Below, piece after piece: positions 1 through 8,519 of a DNA stretch of 64,000 nucleotides. Origin of the DNA: JAJECS01 sp965198185 (GTDB taxonomy: Bacteria > Chloroflexota > UBA11872). Position 1 is the stretch's first letter; every line of letters starts with the position of its first letter. The stretch is from positions 1,054,001 through 1,118,000 of the forward strand of contig CBDAOU010000001.1 in NCBI GenBank assembly GCA_965198185.1, written 5' to 3'. The translations under genes were made by a program, and so were the position numbers. Below the pieces are notes generated by a model. That model was not told where the DNA came from. It did not search any database and was given only the letters and a program-made list of their open reading frames with translations.

Positions 1-132
1 TCGCCCGTATTCGACGTGATGGCGCTTGAGCCGCGGGAGTTTCTGGGATCGTTTTACGCCGAGTCAGACTTCACCGAAGACTTCGGCGTCATCGACCGGG
101 ATTTCCTCAAGGAGCCGTGGCAGGGCTCGTAG
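1..132 (+). CDS. C-terminal end of an unidentified protein (partial)
   Basis: Frame 1 is open from the first base of the window to a TAG at 130-132 and gives 43 residues ending in FLKEPWQGS. The segment is acidic and aromatic (SFYAESDFTEDFGVID), with no membrane segment and no motif I can assign. The start lies outside the window. Codon use matches the rest of the window, with G or C in third positions. Function unknown. Confidence 0.6.
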   Translation, partial: SPVFDVMALEPREFLGSFYAESDFTEDFGVIDRDFLKEPWQGS

Positions 133-160
133 GCGACAAATGGCCGCGAGTCCGGCCACT

Positions 161-190
161 CCGTCATTCCGAGCCCACGCGAGGAATCTA
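161..190. repeat. Dispersed GTCATTCC...GGAATCT intergenic repeat in a gene-free gap
   Basis: The 300-base interval 133-431 has no convincing gene. At 161-190 it carries GTCATTCCGAG followed by GAGGAATCT. This arrangement is common in intergenic repeats of GC-rich environmental bacteria and is related in wording to the GGAATGAC units at 5441-5536. No promoter or terminator is obvious in the rest of the gap. Confidence 0.4.
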
Positions 191-431
191 AAGCCCCCGT
201 CGCCGCCTGCACCGACGGCGCGAACGCAAGCCCATCTGTTCGGTGTTTGTATGGTAGCCTTGCGGACCGTGTGAGGAGGTCCCGCGCGCAGTGGTTGCGC
301 CGTCACTCGGGCAGGTCGAGCGCATTCCCCTGCCATCGCCGCTTGCCGGAGCGACGCGAACCGCCGGCGTCGCTGCATCCGCCGCGTCCGCGGGGCCTCT
401 TCCGCGCGGTGCGGCCTTCGCGAATCCCAGT

Positions 432-932
432 CTAGCCCTCCGCCTGGTGACGCTCCATCAGTGCCCACAGATCGTTGCTATCCGGCCACTCGCGCTGGTG
501 CCGCCCCACGAACACGTCGCGCACGATGACCCCGGGATCGATGAGCACCACGGAGGGCCGCGCGACATTCCAGGACTCGAAGTTGACGCGGACGTACACG
601 CCATAGGCGCGGATCACTTGGCGCTCGGGGTCGGCCAGCACGGGGTAGGGGAGGCCCTCACCCGTGGCGTACTTGGCCACGGCCTTGAGGCCCTGCCCAA
701 AGACGCAGGCGATGGCCGCGCCCCGCTTGGTCCACTCGTCCAGCTCGACCTCGAGCCGCGCCAGGTAGCCCTGGCAGCTCAGTCACCAGGTATGCCGCAC
801 AAAGACCAGGAACAGCCACCGACCGGCAAAGCCTCCCAAGGTGGCGCGCTCTTCCGTTCCCGCCACGGGCAGATCGAAATCCGGCGCCGGTTCGCCGATG
901 GTGAGCGTCGTCGAGCCTTGGGCACGCGGCAC
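432..932 (-). CDS. Peroxiredoxin/AhpC-TSA-like protein, candidate selenoprotein (UGA at codon 50)
   Basis: Reading from a GTG at 932, 13 bases after the permease stop and with AAGG about 9 bases upstream, gives 166 residues of a thioredoxin-fold AhpC/TSA-like protein. The order is PAPDFDLPV (residues 16-24), FVRHTW (44-49), an in-frame UGA as codon 50 (bases 783-785), then LSC and a continuous C-terminal half with YPVLADPE and FVGRH. In this family the W is followed by CxxC, so the UGA sits exactly at the peroxidatic Cys and gives U-L-S-C. The frame is kept on both sides, so this is not an indel. A 6-bp hairpin starts 7 bases after the UGA. I infer selenocysteine. The alternatives are a Cys-to-stop mutation, a sequencing substitution, or translation of only the 432-680 part. 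It follows the ABC exporter genes and may be cotranscribed with them. Confidence 0.75.
753..780 (-). promoter_or_regulatory. Candidate bacterial SECIS hairpin just 3' of the UGA codon
   Basis: On the coding strand the bases after UGA form GCCAGG-GCTA-CCTGGC (760-775). This is a perfect 6-bp stem with a 4-base loop starting with G, and GAGC (777-780) can pair with GCTC (753-756) below it. Bacterial SECIS elements lie within the coding region just after UGA and need a G in the apical loop. The position and the loop G fit, though the distance from UGA to loop (13 bases) is short. Folding and SelB binding are not shown. Confidence 0.5.
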
Positions 933-942
933 GATCGCAGCC

Positions 943-1761
943 TTACGTCACGATGTCACGGCGGCGAAATAGTACGACCGCCAGCGCGGTGCCAACAACG
1001 ACGACCGCCGCCAGCACAATCGCTTCCATCCACGCGAATTCCCCGGTGGCGAACTGCTCCAGGGGCCGCCAGTAGCGAAACAGTGACAGATAGCCCAACC
1101 ACTCCAGCGGAGCGACGACCTGGGCGACCAGATGCAGCACGTACATCACCACCACAATCAGCGCGCCGAGGCCATAGGTTCGGCCCGGCTCCAACACGAG
1201 CGTGGCGACGATTAGGGAGATGACGGCCGTGGCCAGCCCGAACAGCAGGAGCTGCACGTGCACCAGGACGACATCGCTGGCGGCCAGCGGCGTGTCGCCG
1301 GCCCAGGCAGCAGCGCCGAGCAGCAGGCCGACCATCGCGGCGGCGACGACGATCACGGCCCCCAGCGCCACCGCGCCAAGCCGCGTAAGGAGGAATCGTT
1401 CGCGGCTGATCGGCTGAGCAAGCAGCAGGTCGAGGGTGTGGCGGCCGTAGGCCCGGGCGACGACGCTACCGCCGACCCAAATGCCGAAATACGCGGCCAG
1501 GAAGGGCAACCAGGTGGCGAGCTGCGAGCCGAGGTATTGGTAGAACGCGCTGCCCGCGATGGCGGGGTCGTCGAAGCCCCGGCCGAGAAATGCGGCTTGC
1601 GCCGCTTCGGGCATGGCTTCGAGGAAGGCATCAAAGTCGATGTCGCGCGACGACGGCCAAAGCGCCATGGTCAAGAGCGCGTAGAGGAACAGCCCCACGG
1701 CAAACCAGAGAATCGCCATGCGCCGATGCCGCAGCGTGTGCAGCAGCAGATGCAGCGTCAC
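943..1761 (-). CDS. ABC-2 type transporter permease
   Basis: This 272-residue polytopic membrane protein has an N-terminal transmembrane segment (ILWFAVGLFLYALL), a long extracytoplasmic loop, then five hydrophobic segments from about residue 95 to the end. That is the layout of ABC-2 family exporter permeases. It starts with GTG and overlaps the ATPase stop by 4 bases (GTGA), so the two are translationally coupled. It ends in RRRDIVT. The exported substrate is unknown. The redox gene begins 13 bases downstream. Confidence 0.85.
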   Translation of the reverse strand: MTLHLLLHTLRHRRMAILWFAVGLFLYALLTMALWPSSRDIDFDAFLEAMPEAAQAAFLGRGFDDPAIAGSAFYQYLGSQLATWLPFLAAYFGIWVGGSVVARAYGRHTLDLLLAQPISRERFLLTRLGAVALGAVIVVAAAMVGLLLGAAAWAGDTPLAASDVVLVHVQLLLFGLATAVISLIVATLVLEPGRTYGLGALIVVVMYVLHLVAQVVAPLEWLGYLSLFRYWRPLEQFATGEFAWMEAIVLAAVVVVGTALAVVLFRRRDIVT

Positions 1762-2651
1762 GTCGCGGCCTGCCGGTCGTAGTAGCGCAGGAATGCGTCC
1801 TCGAGGCTTGGCTCGTCGATGGTGAGATCGGTGACCTCGAACCGCGCCAGCGTCTTGATCACCCCGTCCACGGACCCAGTGACCTCGAAGCTGATCGCGC
1901 CATCCGCGCGTGACACCAGCGTCGCGCCCTCCAGGTCGTCCTCGGTAGGCGTCGGTCCGGCAAAGCGAGCATGGAAGCGCCGCACCCGGCTCTCCGTCAG
2001 GGCGTCCACGCGCTCTACGGCCACGAGCCGCCCCTCGCGCAAAAGACCCACCCGGTCACAGAGATGCTCGGCTTCGGACAGGATGTGGGTGGACAGGAAG
2101 ATGGTGCGCCCCGCGTCACGGTACTCAGCCAGGATGCGGCCGAACTCCTGCTGCACCAGCGGATCGAGGCCGCGCGTGGGCTCGTCGAGGAGATAGAGCG
2201 GCACATCGGCCTGCAGCGCCCGGACGATGGCCACCTTCTGCCGGTTGCCGGTCGAGAGGGCCTTGATGCGGCGCGAAGTGTCGAGGTCCAGCCGCTCGAT
2301 GAGCTCGTCGGTTCGATGCACCGGCACCCCGCCCATGCGCGCGAAGGCCCGCAGATACGCCGCCACCCGCATGGACTCGTAGAGCGCATCGGCGCTGGGC
2401 TGATAGCTCACTTGGCGTCGGGCCGCGGGCCCCTCGGCATGCACGTCGGCCCCGAAGATGCGTGCGGAGCCGCTGGTAGGCCGCATCAAGCCCAGCAGCA
2501 GCCGCGCCGTGGTCGTCTTGCCCGCGCCATTCGGTCCGAGGAAGCCGAAGATCTCGCCCCGTTCCACGGTGAGCGACAGATCGGTCAGCGCCTGCACGCT
2601 CCCGTAGGACTTCGAGAGCGCCTCGGTGACGATGGGCGGCGCGTCGCTCAT
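1758..2651 (-). CDS. ABC transporter ATP-binding protein (drug/lipid exporter type)
   Basis: This 297-residue nucleotide-binding subunit powers the adjacent ABC-2 permease. Visible motifs are Walker A GPNGAGKT (residues 39-46), the signature LSTGNRQK (132-139, the form usual for this subfamily) and Walker B LYLLDEPTRGLDP (152-164). It has a C-terminal accessory domain of about 75 residues, as in CcmA/NatA-like ATPases. I chose the ATG at 2651 because the domain begins there. An upstream in-frame GTG at 2675 is possible. Neither start has a clear Shine-Dalgarno sequence. Confidence 0.88.
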   Translation of the reverse strand: MSDAPPIVTEALSKSYGSVQALTDLSLTVERGEIFGFLGPNGAGKTTTARLLLGLMRPTSGSARIFGADVHAEGPAARRQVSYQPSADALYESMRVAAYLRAFARMGGVPVHRTDELIERLDLDTSRRIKALSTGNRQKVAIVRALQADVPLYLLDEPTRGLDPLVQQEFGRILAEYRDAGRTIFLSTHILSEAEHLCDRVGLLREGRLVAVERVDALTESRVRRFHARFAGPTPTEDDLEGATLVSRADGAISFEVTGSVDGVIKTLARFEVTDLTIDEPSLEDAFLRYYDRQAAT

Positions 2652-2899
2652 GGGGAGAACTGCGAGAACGCCCACCGGAGTGTTCGCAGCGCGGAAGGGA
2701 GCGCTTCAATTGCGGCCGGCGTCACGCGCGGTGAGTGCGACGAAATCGGAGAAACCTCCGAAGCGGCGGGTAATGGTCTCGTTCGCAGGCGACTCTACAT
2801 TGCGCCGCCGCACCGTGCAGGCTCGATGGGGCTTGTCTTGACTGGCACGACCGTGGCCGCGGCACGCGGAGTGAGAGATCCCAGCCATTAGACTCAACC

Positions 2900-3532
2900 A
2901 TGCAGCTGGACCTGTTTCCGCTTCACACGGTGCTGTTTCCGCACATGCGGCTGCCGCTGCATATCTTCGAGCCGCGGTATCGCGGGATGATTCGCGCCTG
3001 CATCGACGAGGAGCGGCCGTTCGGGGTGGCGCTCATCCGGTCGGGCGAGGAGGTTGGCGGGCCGGCGGAGCCTCACCCGGTGGGCACCACGGCGCGCATC
3101 ACGCAGCACGAGACGCTGCCGGACGGCCGGATGAACATCGAGGCGGTCGGCGAGGACCGATTTCGCATCGACGCCCTGGAGCAGCGCGAGCCGCACCTGA
3201 CGGCGTCGGTGACGTTGGACGCGATGCCGGTGACGGACCCCCGCGAGATGGCGGCCCTGGCGGCGAGCGTGCGCGAGGACTACCGCAAGGCGCTGCGGCT
3301 CACCCTGGAGCTGCAGGGCGCGTTCGGCACCCACGAGGAGCTTCCCCGCGATCCCGAGCGCTTCGCCTACTTCACCGCGTCGGCCCTGCCGGCCACGGCC
3401 AGCACGCGTCAAAACCTGCTCGAATCCCCGAGCGTCGAGGAGCTGCTGGCCCGCGAGGTCAAGCTGATGCGGCGGCTGCTGCGGGACCTCAAGGAGCTCC
3501 TGGAAGCGCGGCAGAACTCGCGCCTGAACTAG
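2900..3532 (+). CDS. Lon substrate-binding (LON N-terminal) domain protein
   Basis: This 210-residue protein is a stand-alone version of the N-terminal substrate-binding domain of Lon protease, with no AAA or protease part. The family start is visible as LFPLHTVLFPHMRLPLHIFEPRYR (read in two parts, residues 4-27), followed by the beta-rich core (GTTARI, GRMNIEAVG) and a helical C-terminal bundle rich in Leu and Arg. Such proteins are widespread in Chloroflexota and Proteobacteria and their role is not established. It is a single gene, 65 bases before the amidohydrolase and on the same strand. Confidence 0.85.
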   Translation: MQLDLFPLHTVLFPHMRLPLHIFEPRYRGMIRACIDEERPFGVALIRSGEEVGGPAEPHPVGTTARITQHETLPDGRMNIEAVGEDRFRIDALEQREPHLTASVTLDAMPVTDPREMAALAASVREDYRKALRLTLELQGAFGTHEELPRDPERFAYFTASALPATASTRQNLLESPSVEELLAREVKLMRRLLRDLKELLEARQNSRLN

Positions 3533-3597
3533 GCCCCAGCCTTTCACCGGTCATTGGGAGGAGAGCCGCGATAGCGGACGGTGAGCCCCGAGCCGAC

Positions 3598-5364
3598 ATG
3601 CTGATTCTTGGCGGCCGAGTCGTCGACGGCAGCGGCTCGGAGCCGTTTGCCGCCGCCGTGGCGGTCACCGATGGCAGGATCGCGGCGGTCGGCGACCTGG
3701 GCGGCTGGACCGCCGCCCACACCATTCAGGCCGACGGCCTCTACGTCACTCCCGGGTTCGTCGATATGCATACGCACTCCGAGCGCGGGCTGTACCTCCC
3801 CGAGCTCGCTCCGAGCCTGCCGTACCTGACCCAGGGCGTCACGACCGTGGTGGGCGGCGCCGACGGGTATGGGTCGTGGCCGCTGCACGAGACGCTGGAC
3901 ATCCACGCCGCGAGGCTCGAGCGCCAGGGGATCGGCACAAACGCCGTGCTGATGGTGGGCGCCGGGCAGGTGCGGCGGCTGGTGATGGGTATGGTCGCGC
4001 GCGGTCCAACGGCGGAAGAGCTGGCGGCCATGCAGGCCTGCGTGCGGCAGGCGATGGCCAGCGGCGCGTGGGGGCTGTCGTCGGGGCTGGAGTACCCGCC
4101 GGGACACCACGCCGACACAGCGGAAATCATCGCGCTGGCCGCCGAGGCAGCCGCCTACGGAGGCATGTACCACACCCACCTGCGCAGCGAGGGCGACCGA
4201 CTGATCGAGGCCGTTGCCGAGGCCATCGAGATCGCGGAGCGCTCTGGGGCCGTCGGCGTGCTGACCCATTTCAAGGCGCTGCACCGACGCAACTGGGGCA
4301 AGGCCGGCCGCGCGCTGGAGCTGATCGAGGAGGCCAGGAACCGGGGCGTCAGGGTATACGCCGACCAGTTCCCCTTCGCGGACGCCGAGGTGCCGCTCAT
4401 CCCCGAACCGGCGCGGCGGTCGACCGGGAGCGATGCCGAGGAGCGCGGCGCGAAGCTGGCAGCGGCGCTCGACGCGGTCCCGGACGCGGCCCTGCTGGAA
4501 ATGTATGCGGAGATGGCCGCCCTGCCGACGCTGGAGCCCGAACGCCAGCGCTTCCTGCAGTCCCGGCCCGGCCTGCTGCGGGAAATGGTCGCCGGAGCGC
4601 TGGCACGCGCGATGCCGTCCGAAGGGCGCGGCTTGATGGAGCTGGCCTCGTGGTACGGGGTACATCGGGGGCCCGGCAATCCGGAGGAGCGGGCGCGCTT
4701 CATCGAGCGGCTGGACGATCCCGACGGCGGAGCGCGCATCAGGTCACTCGTGGCGGAAAACCTGGAGCAGCACGGCGGCGGCGCACACATCTCCATCGTG
4801 GAGTCGGCGCGCCCCGGATTGAAGGGCCTATCGCTGGCCGATGCGGCGGACGCGATGGGCGTGACGGTGGTGGAGGCCGCGATTCGGCTCAGCCTGGAAG
4901 GCGCCCGGGCGATGGCGGACGTCCTGTCGCACGAGGACCTGGAGCGGATCATGCGCCAGGATTTCGTGGCCACCGGGAGCGACGGCGACTTTCCCTACTT
5001 CGGCGCCGGCATCGACCCCATGGGCATCTCCCAGCACATCCGCACCTACGCCAGCTTCGCCACGAAACTGCGCCGATACGCCCTGGATCGAGGCGTGCTT
5101 TCATTGCCGCACGCAATTCGGTCGTTCACCGGGCTGCCCGCCGAGATCCTGGGATGGAGCGATCGCGGGTTGATCGAGACTGGGTACTGGGCGGACATCA
5201 CGGTGTTCGACCCTGCCAGCCTCGCGGCCCGGTCAACGGCGCGGAACCCCCACCGGTACAGCGCGGGGGTGCGGTACGTGCTGGTGAACGGGCGTTTCGC
5301 CGTCGATCAGGGCCAGTCCGTGGACGTCAGGGCAGGCCGGGTGCTGCGAATACAAGACCGCTAG
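3598..5364 (+). CDS. N-acyl-D-amino-acid deacylase family amidohydrolase
   Basis: This 588-residue amidohydrolase-superfamily enzyme is of the D-aminoacylase/dihydroorotase-like type, which hydrolyses N-acyl-D-amino acids or related amides with bound zinc. It shows the N-terminal beta-sandwich (GGRVVDGSG), the metal motif DMHTHSE (His58, His60), later metal-side histidines in YHTHLRSEGD (about 190) and LTHFKALH (about 222), the catalytic-type Asp in TGSDGDFPYFG (about 458), and the C-terminal GYWADITVFDP. Substrate specificity cannot be read from sequence; the HTHSE variant departs from the classic HTHDD. It starts at the ATG at 3598. Confidence 0.85.
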   Translation: MLILGGRVVDGSGSEPFAAAVAVTDGRIAAVGDLGGWTAAHTIQADGLYVTPGFVDMHTHSERGLYLPELAPSLPYLTQGVTTVVGGADGYGSWPLHETLDIHAARLERQGIGTNAVLMVGAGQVRRLVMGMVARGPTAEELAAMQACVRQAMASGAWGLSSGLEYPPGHHADTAEIIALAAEAAAYGGMYHTHLRSEGDRLIEAVAEAIEIAERSGAVGVLTHFKALHRRNWGKAGRALELIEEARNRGVRVYADQFPFADAEVPLIPEPARRSTGSDAEERGAKLAAALDAVPDAALLEMYAEMAALPTLEPERQRFLQSRPGLLREMVAGALARAMPSEGRGLMELASWYGVHRGPGNPEERARFIERLDDPDGGARIRSLVAENLEQHGGGAHISIVESARPGLKGLSLADAADAMGVTVVEAAIRLSLEGARAMADVLSHEDLERIMRQDFVATGSDGDFPYFGAGIDPMGISQHIRTYASFATKLRRYALDRGVLSLPHAIRSFTGLPAEILGWSDRGLIETGYWADITVFDPASLAARSTARNPHRYSAGVRYVLVNGRFAVDQGQSVDVRAGRVLRIQDR

Positions 5365-5440
5365 CGCTGGGGCGACGCTTTGGGCGGCGAGTAATGCCTG
5401 GGACGCGCTCGGTGCGTCCGTGGGAAAGCTGGGGCTGGAG

Positions 5441-5536
5441 TCCTGCCTCCGCAGAAATGACGGATCCGGTCTGCGCGGGAATGACGGACCCGGCGTGAGC
5501 GAGCATGACGGACCCAGCCTGCGCGGGCATGACGGT
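5441..5536. repeat. Four tandem 24-bp GGAATGACGGA-type units
   Basis: Between the amidohydrolase and the DUF4389 gene (gap 5365-5640) lie four consecutive 24-base units (5441-5464, 5465-5488, 5489-5512, 5513-5536). Each ends in (A/C)ATGACGG(A/T), and the best conserved core is TGCGCGGGAATGACGGA. There are no unique spacers, so it is not a CRISPR. The units are diverged, which suggests an old tandem duplication of a dispersed intergenic element. Confidence 0.7.
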
Positions 5537-5640
5537 CTGGCAGCGCCTGGCGTCGATTCGCGAGTGCCGTTGTGGGCACCTTCTACACTGGCCGCATCGT
5601 GCCTTGTGAGCGGGCACAACAACGCAGCGAGGGCTGACGC

Positions 5641-5955
5641 ATGGACAATCCATCCCCCTATCCGGTGAACGTCACCGCCGAATATCCGGAGCGCAGCTCT
5701 CGATTGCTCGCGTTGAGCGGGCTGATCATCCTGATCAAGCTTCTCTTGATCCTTCCGCACATCGTCGTGCTGTACTTCCTATCGATCGTGGCCTTCTTGG
5801 CCCAGTTCGTGGGCTACGTCGCCATCATCGTCACGGGTTGGTATCCCAGAGGGCTCTTCGACTTCCAGGTCGGCGTGCTGCGGTGGAACCTGCGCGTGAG
5901 CGCCTGGTTCCTGTCCGTCGTGGACGAGTACCCGCCGTTCCGGCTGCAGGACTAG
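5641..5955 (+). CDS. DUF4389 domain membrane protein
   Basis: This 104-residue protein has two adjacent hydrophobic segments (residues about 24-45 and 46-62) followed by VTGWYPRGLFDFQVGVLRW. That motif is typical of DUF4389 proteins, in which the phrase after the membrane hairpin is strongly conserved. The function is unknown. It starts with ATG at 5641 and ends 60 bases before mutS2 on the same strand. Confidence 0.82.
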   Translation: MDNPSPYPVNVTAEYPERSSRLLALSGLIILIKLLLILPHIVVLYFLSIVAFLAQFVGYVAIIVTGWYPRGLFDFQVGVLRWNLRVSAWFLSVVDEYPPFRLQD

Positions 5956-6015
5956 GGCAGGCGCTACCCTGACGTAAGCCCGTCCGCCTAACCGGCTGCC
6001 GCGCGTTCGCGCGGC

Positions 6016-8502
6016 ATGCCGTCTGCGCCCATGCTTGCGTCCGATCTATCCGCCGACCGTCTCGAGCTGCCCGAGATTCTGGCGCAGGCCAGCGCCTACG
6101 CCGGCTTTGACCCGGGATGCGAGCATGTCCGCGCGCTGCGGCCGACAACCGATCATGCCGAGGCGCGAGCCCGGCTGACGGCCACCGCGCAGGCGCGCTG
6201 GGTGCTGGGCGAGGCGCCGGGATTCAGCGTCGGCGGCGCGCAGGACGTGCGCGCGGCGGCCGACGCCGCGGCGCGCGGATCGCGCCTGAGCCCGACCGAC
6301 TTGCAGGCCGTGGCCGCGCAGTTGCGCGCCGTGCGGCTGACGCGCCGCACCGTGGAAACGCACCGAGCCGACACGCCGGCGCTGTGGCGCATCGCCGCGC
6401 CGCTCGCGGATCACCCGGACCTGGGATCCCGCATCGACGCGACGTTCGACGAGCAGGGTCGCGTCGCCGACACGGCTTCCCCCGAATTGCGCGCGCTGCG
6501 CCGCGAGTTGCGCCAGGCCACCGCCGCAGTCCACACGATCATGCAGCAGCAGCTCCGGTCACCCGCCGCGCACGGCGTGCTGCAGGAAGCCCTCGTCACG
6601 GAGCGCGCGGGGCGGCAGGTGGTGCCGGTGAAGCAGGAGCACCAGGGCAGCTTCCCCGGCATCGTGCACGACACCTCCGCCAGCGGGGCTACGGTGTACA
6701 TGGAGCCGCTGGCGGCCGTGCCGGCCAACAATCGCGTACGGGCGCTCGAGGCGGCCGAGCGCCACGAGATCGACCGGATTCTGCGGGCGCTGAGCGCCAA
6801 GGTCGGCACGTTGCGAGACGACATCGTCGCGGGTGTCGACGGCCTGGGCGTGCTCGACGGCCTGCTGGCGCTGGCCCGCTACGCGGATGCGCACGAGGCC
6901 GTGGAACCAAGCATCGCGCCAGACGCGGGATTCCAGCTCGAGGAAGCGCGACATCCCTTGCTCGAGGGCGACGTTGTGCCCATCGACATCGAGATCCCGG
7001 CTGGCGGGTCGCAGGCGATCGTGATCACCGGCCCCAACACCGGCGGCAAGACCGTGGCGCTGAAGACAGTTGGACTCCTGCATCTGATGGCGGCCTGCGG
7101 CCTGCACGTACCGGCCGCCGGCGCCCGGCTTGCCGTCTACGACCCCGTGCTGGCGGACATCGGCGACGAGCAGAGCATCGAGCAGAGCCTGAGCACCTTC
7201 GCCTCGCACATGCGCAACCTGGTCGCGATGGTGCGGGCGGCGGGACCGCGCGCCCTCGTGCTGGCCGACGAGCTTGGCGCCGGCACCGACCCCACCGAGG
7301 GCGCCGCGCTGGGCCAGGCCATCCTCGAGCGGCTGCTCGACGCCGGCGCCGCGGCGGTGGTGACCACGCATCACCCCGAGCTCAAGCTCTTTGCGCACCG
7401 TCACCCACGGGCGCGCAACGCCAGCGTCGACTTCGATACCGCCACCCTGCGCCCGACCTATCGCCTGCTCATGGACGTCCCCGGCCGCAGCAATGCCTTC
7501 GACATCGCCACCGGGTTGGGCCTCGATGCCGAGATCGTCGCGGCCGCGCGGGCCAAGCTCACGGCGGAGTTTCGCGACGTCGAGGGGCTGATTGGGGCGC
7601 TGCAGGGCGATCGACGCGAGCTGGCCGACGCCCGAGCGCGCGTGGCCGACGAGGCCGAACGCCTGGCTTCGGCGCAACACGACCTTGACGAGCGATTGGC
7701 GGGCATCGACGCCGAGTCGGAGCGGGTCGTGGGCGATGCCCGGCGCGAGACCCGCACCCTGCTGCGCCAAACCCGCGCCGCGCTGCGCCAGGCCCAGCAG
7801 GCGGCGCGTCAGGCGCCCGGCGCCTCGACCGACGCCGTGCGTCGGCGCATGCGGGGTCTGGAAGAGCAACTCGATGCCGCGAGTCCGTCGGCGGAGCTGC
7901 CGCGGGTGGCGCCGCCCCTCGAGATTCAAGCAGGCGATCGGGTGCGCGTCGAGGGCTTCAGCCGCGAGGCCGTCGTGGTTGCCGTGGACGGGACCGAAGC
8001 GGTCATCGGCGCCGGCAACGTCCGCGCGCGGGTGCCGCGGGCCCACGTACAGGAGGTGCTCGCGCCGCAGCCGCGCCCCAGGCCGCGGGCACATCGGCGC
8101 GTGGCGTCACCGCCGGCCGAGGTCCACGTGCGGGGTGAGCGCGTGGTCGAGGCCTTGGAGCAAGTGGACTTGGCGCTAGATGCCGCCCTGCTTCAGGGAG
8201 CGTCCGCCCTGCGCGTGGTCCACGGCGTGGGTACCGGGACGTTGCGCCGCGCCATCCGCGGCCACGTGGGTGAACATCCAAGCGTGGTGGACGTGGCGGA
8301 CGCGGAACCGACGGCGGGCGGCGCCGGCGTCACGGTCGTCGCGCCTGGGCAGCTCGACCTGGGGCTCGCGGCGCAGGAGCCACTGCGCCAGCGCGCGGCG
8401 AATCGGTTGATGGCGCGCCGCCGACACCACAACCGCCGCGGCCACGCCAAGCGCGCCGCCGACGACCAGGCCCATGCCGAGTCCGGTGCCGAAACCTCGT
8501 GA
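6016..8502 (+). CDS. mutS2: Endonuclease MutS2 (mismatch-repair-like ATPase with Smr domain)
   Basis: This 828-residue MutS2 is an ATPase that in other bacteria suppresses recombination and rescues collided ribosomes. It has a helical core with GIVHDTSASGATVYMEP (about 215-231), Walker A GPNTGGKT (about 339-346), Walker B/D-loop LADELGAGTDPTEG, a coiled-coil clamp (about 520-620), and a C-terminal Smr nuclease domain (VHVRGERV ... VVHGVGTGTLR ... VTVVAPG, about 702-778). Family members normally end there. This one runs 50 residues further in basic, low-complexity sequence that is antisense to a leftward gene, so the tail is probably not ancestral. Confidence 0.92.
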   Translation: MPSAPMLASDLSADRLELPEILAQASAYAGFDPGCEHVRALRPTTDHAEARARLTATAQARWVLGEAPGFSVGGAQDVRAAADAAARGSRLSPTDLQAVAAQLRAVRLTRRTVETHRADTPALWRIAAPLADHPDLGSRIDATFDEQGRVADTASPELRALRRELRQATAAVHTIMQQQLRSPAAHGVLQEALVTERAGRQVVPVKQEHQGSFPGIVHDTSASGATVYMEPLAAVPANNRVRALEAAERHEIDRILRALSAKVGTLRDDIVAGVDGLGVLDGLLALARYADAHEAVEPSIAPDAGFQLEEARHPLLEGDVVPIDIEIPAGGSQAIVITGPNTGGKTVALKTVGLLHLMAACGLHVPAAGARLAVYDPVLADIGDEQSIEQSLSTFASHMRNLVAMVRAAGPRALVLADELGAGTDPTEGAALGQAILERLLDAGAAAVVTTHHPELKLFAHRHPRARNASVDFDTATLRPTYRLLMDVPGRSNAFDIATGLGLDAEIVAAARAKLTAEFRDVEGLIGALQGDRRELADARARVADEAERLASAQHDLDERLAGIDAESERVVGDARRETRTLLRQTRAALRQAQQAARQAPGASTDAVRRRMRGLEEQLDAASPSAELPRVAPPLEIQAGDRVRVEGFSREAVVVAVDGTEAVIGAGNVRARVPRAHVQEVLAPQPRPRPRAHRRVASPPAEVHVRGERVVEALEQVDLALDAALLQGASALRVVHGVGTGTLRRAIRGHVGEHPSVVDVADAEPTAGGAGVTVVAPGQLDLGLAAQEPLRQRAANRLMARRRHHNRRGHAKRAADDQAHAESGAETS

Positions 8503-8505
8503 CAT
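8176..8505 (-). CDS. Small glycine-rich membrane protein overlapping the mutS2 3' end
   Basis: A reading frame starting at ATG 8505 is preceded by GGGAGG 6 bases upstream, one of the better ribosome sites in the window. It opens with MSRGFGTGLGMGLVVGG and a clear membrane helix through AAAVVVSAA. It lies 14 bases after rsfS in the same operon. The frame continues for 109 residues, but beyond about residue 50 it looks like a shadow of the mutS2 Smr region. I therefore trust the start and the membrane helix more than the end. Function unknown. Confidence 0.6.
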   Translation of the reverse strand: MSRGFGTGLGMGLVVGGALGVAAAVVVSAARHQPIRRALAQWLLRREPQVELPRRDDRDAGAARRRFRVRHVHHAWMFTHVAADGAAQRPGTHAVDHAQGGRSLKQGGI

Positions 8506-8519
8506 TGGTCCTCCCGCAC

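Noticed and set aside
291..1223. A rightward open frame of 310 codons over the redoxin and permease genes
   Set aside because: Shadow of two leftward genes that carry clear motifs; no start signal or domain.
5441..5536. Possible CRISPR array
   Set aside because: The units are directly adjacent 24-mers without unique spacers, and no cas gene is present.
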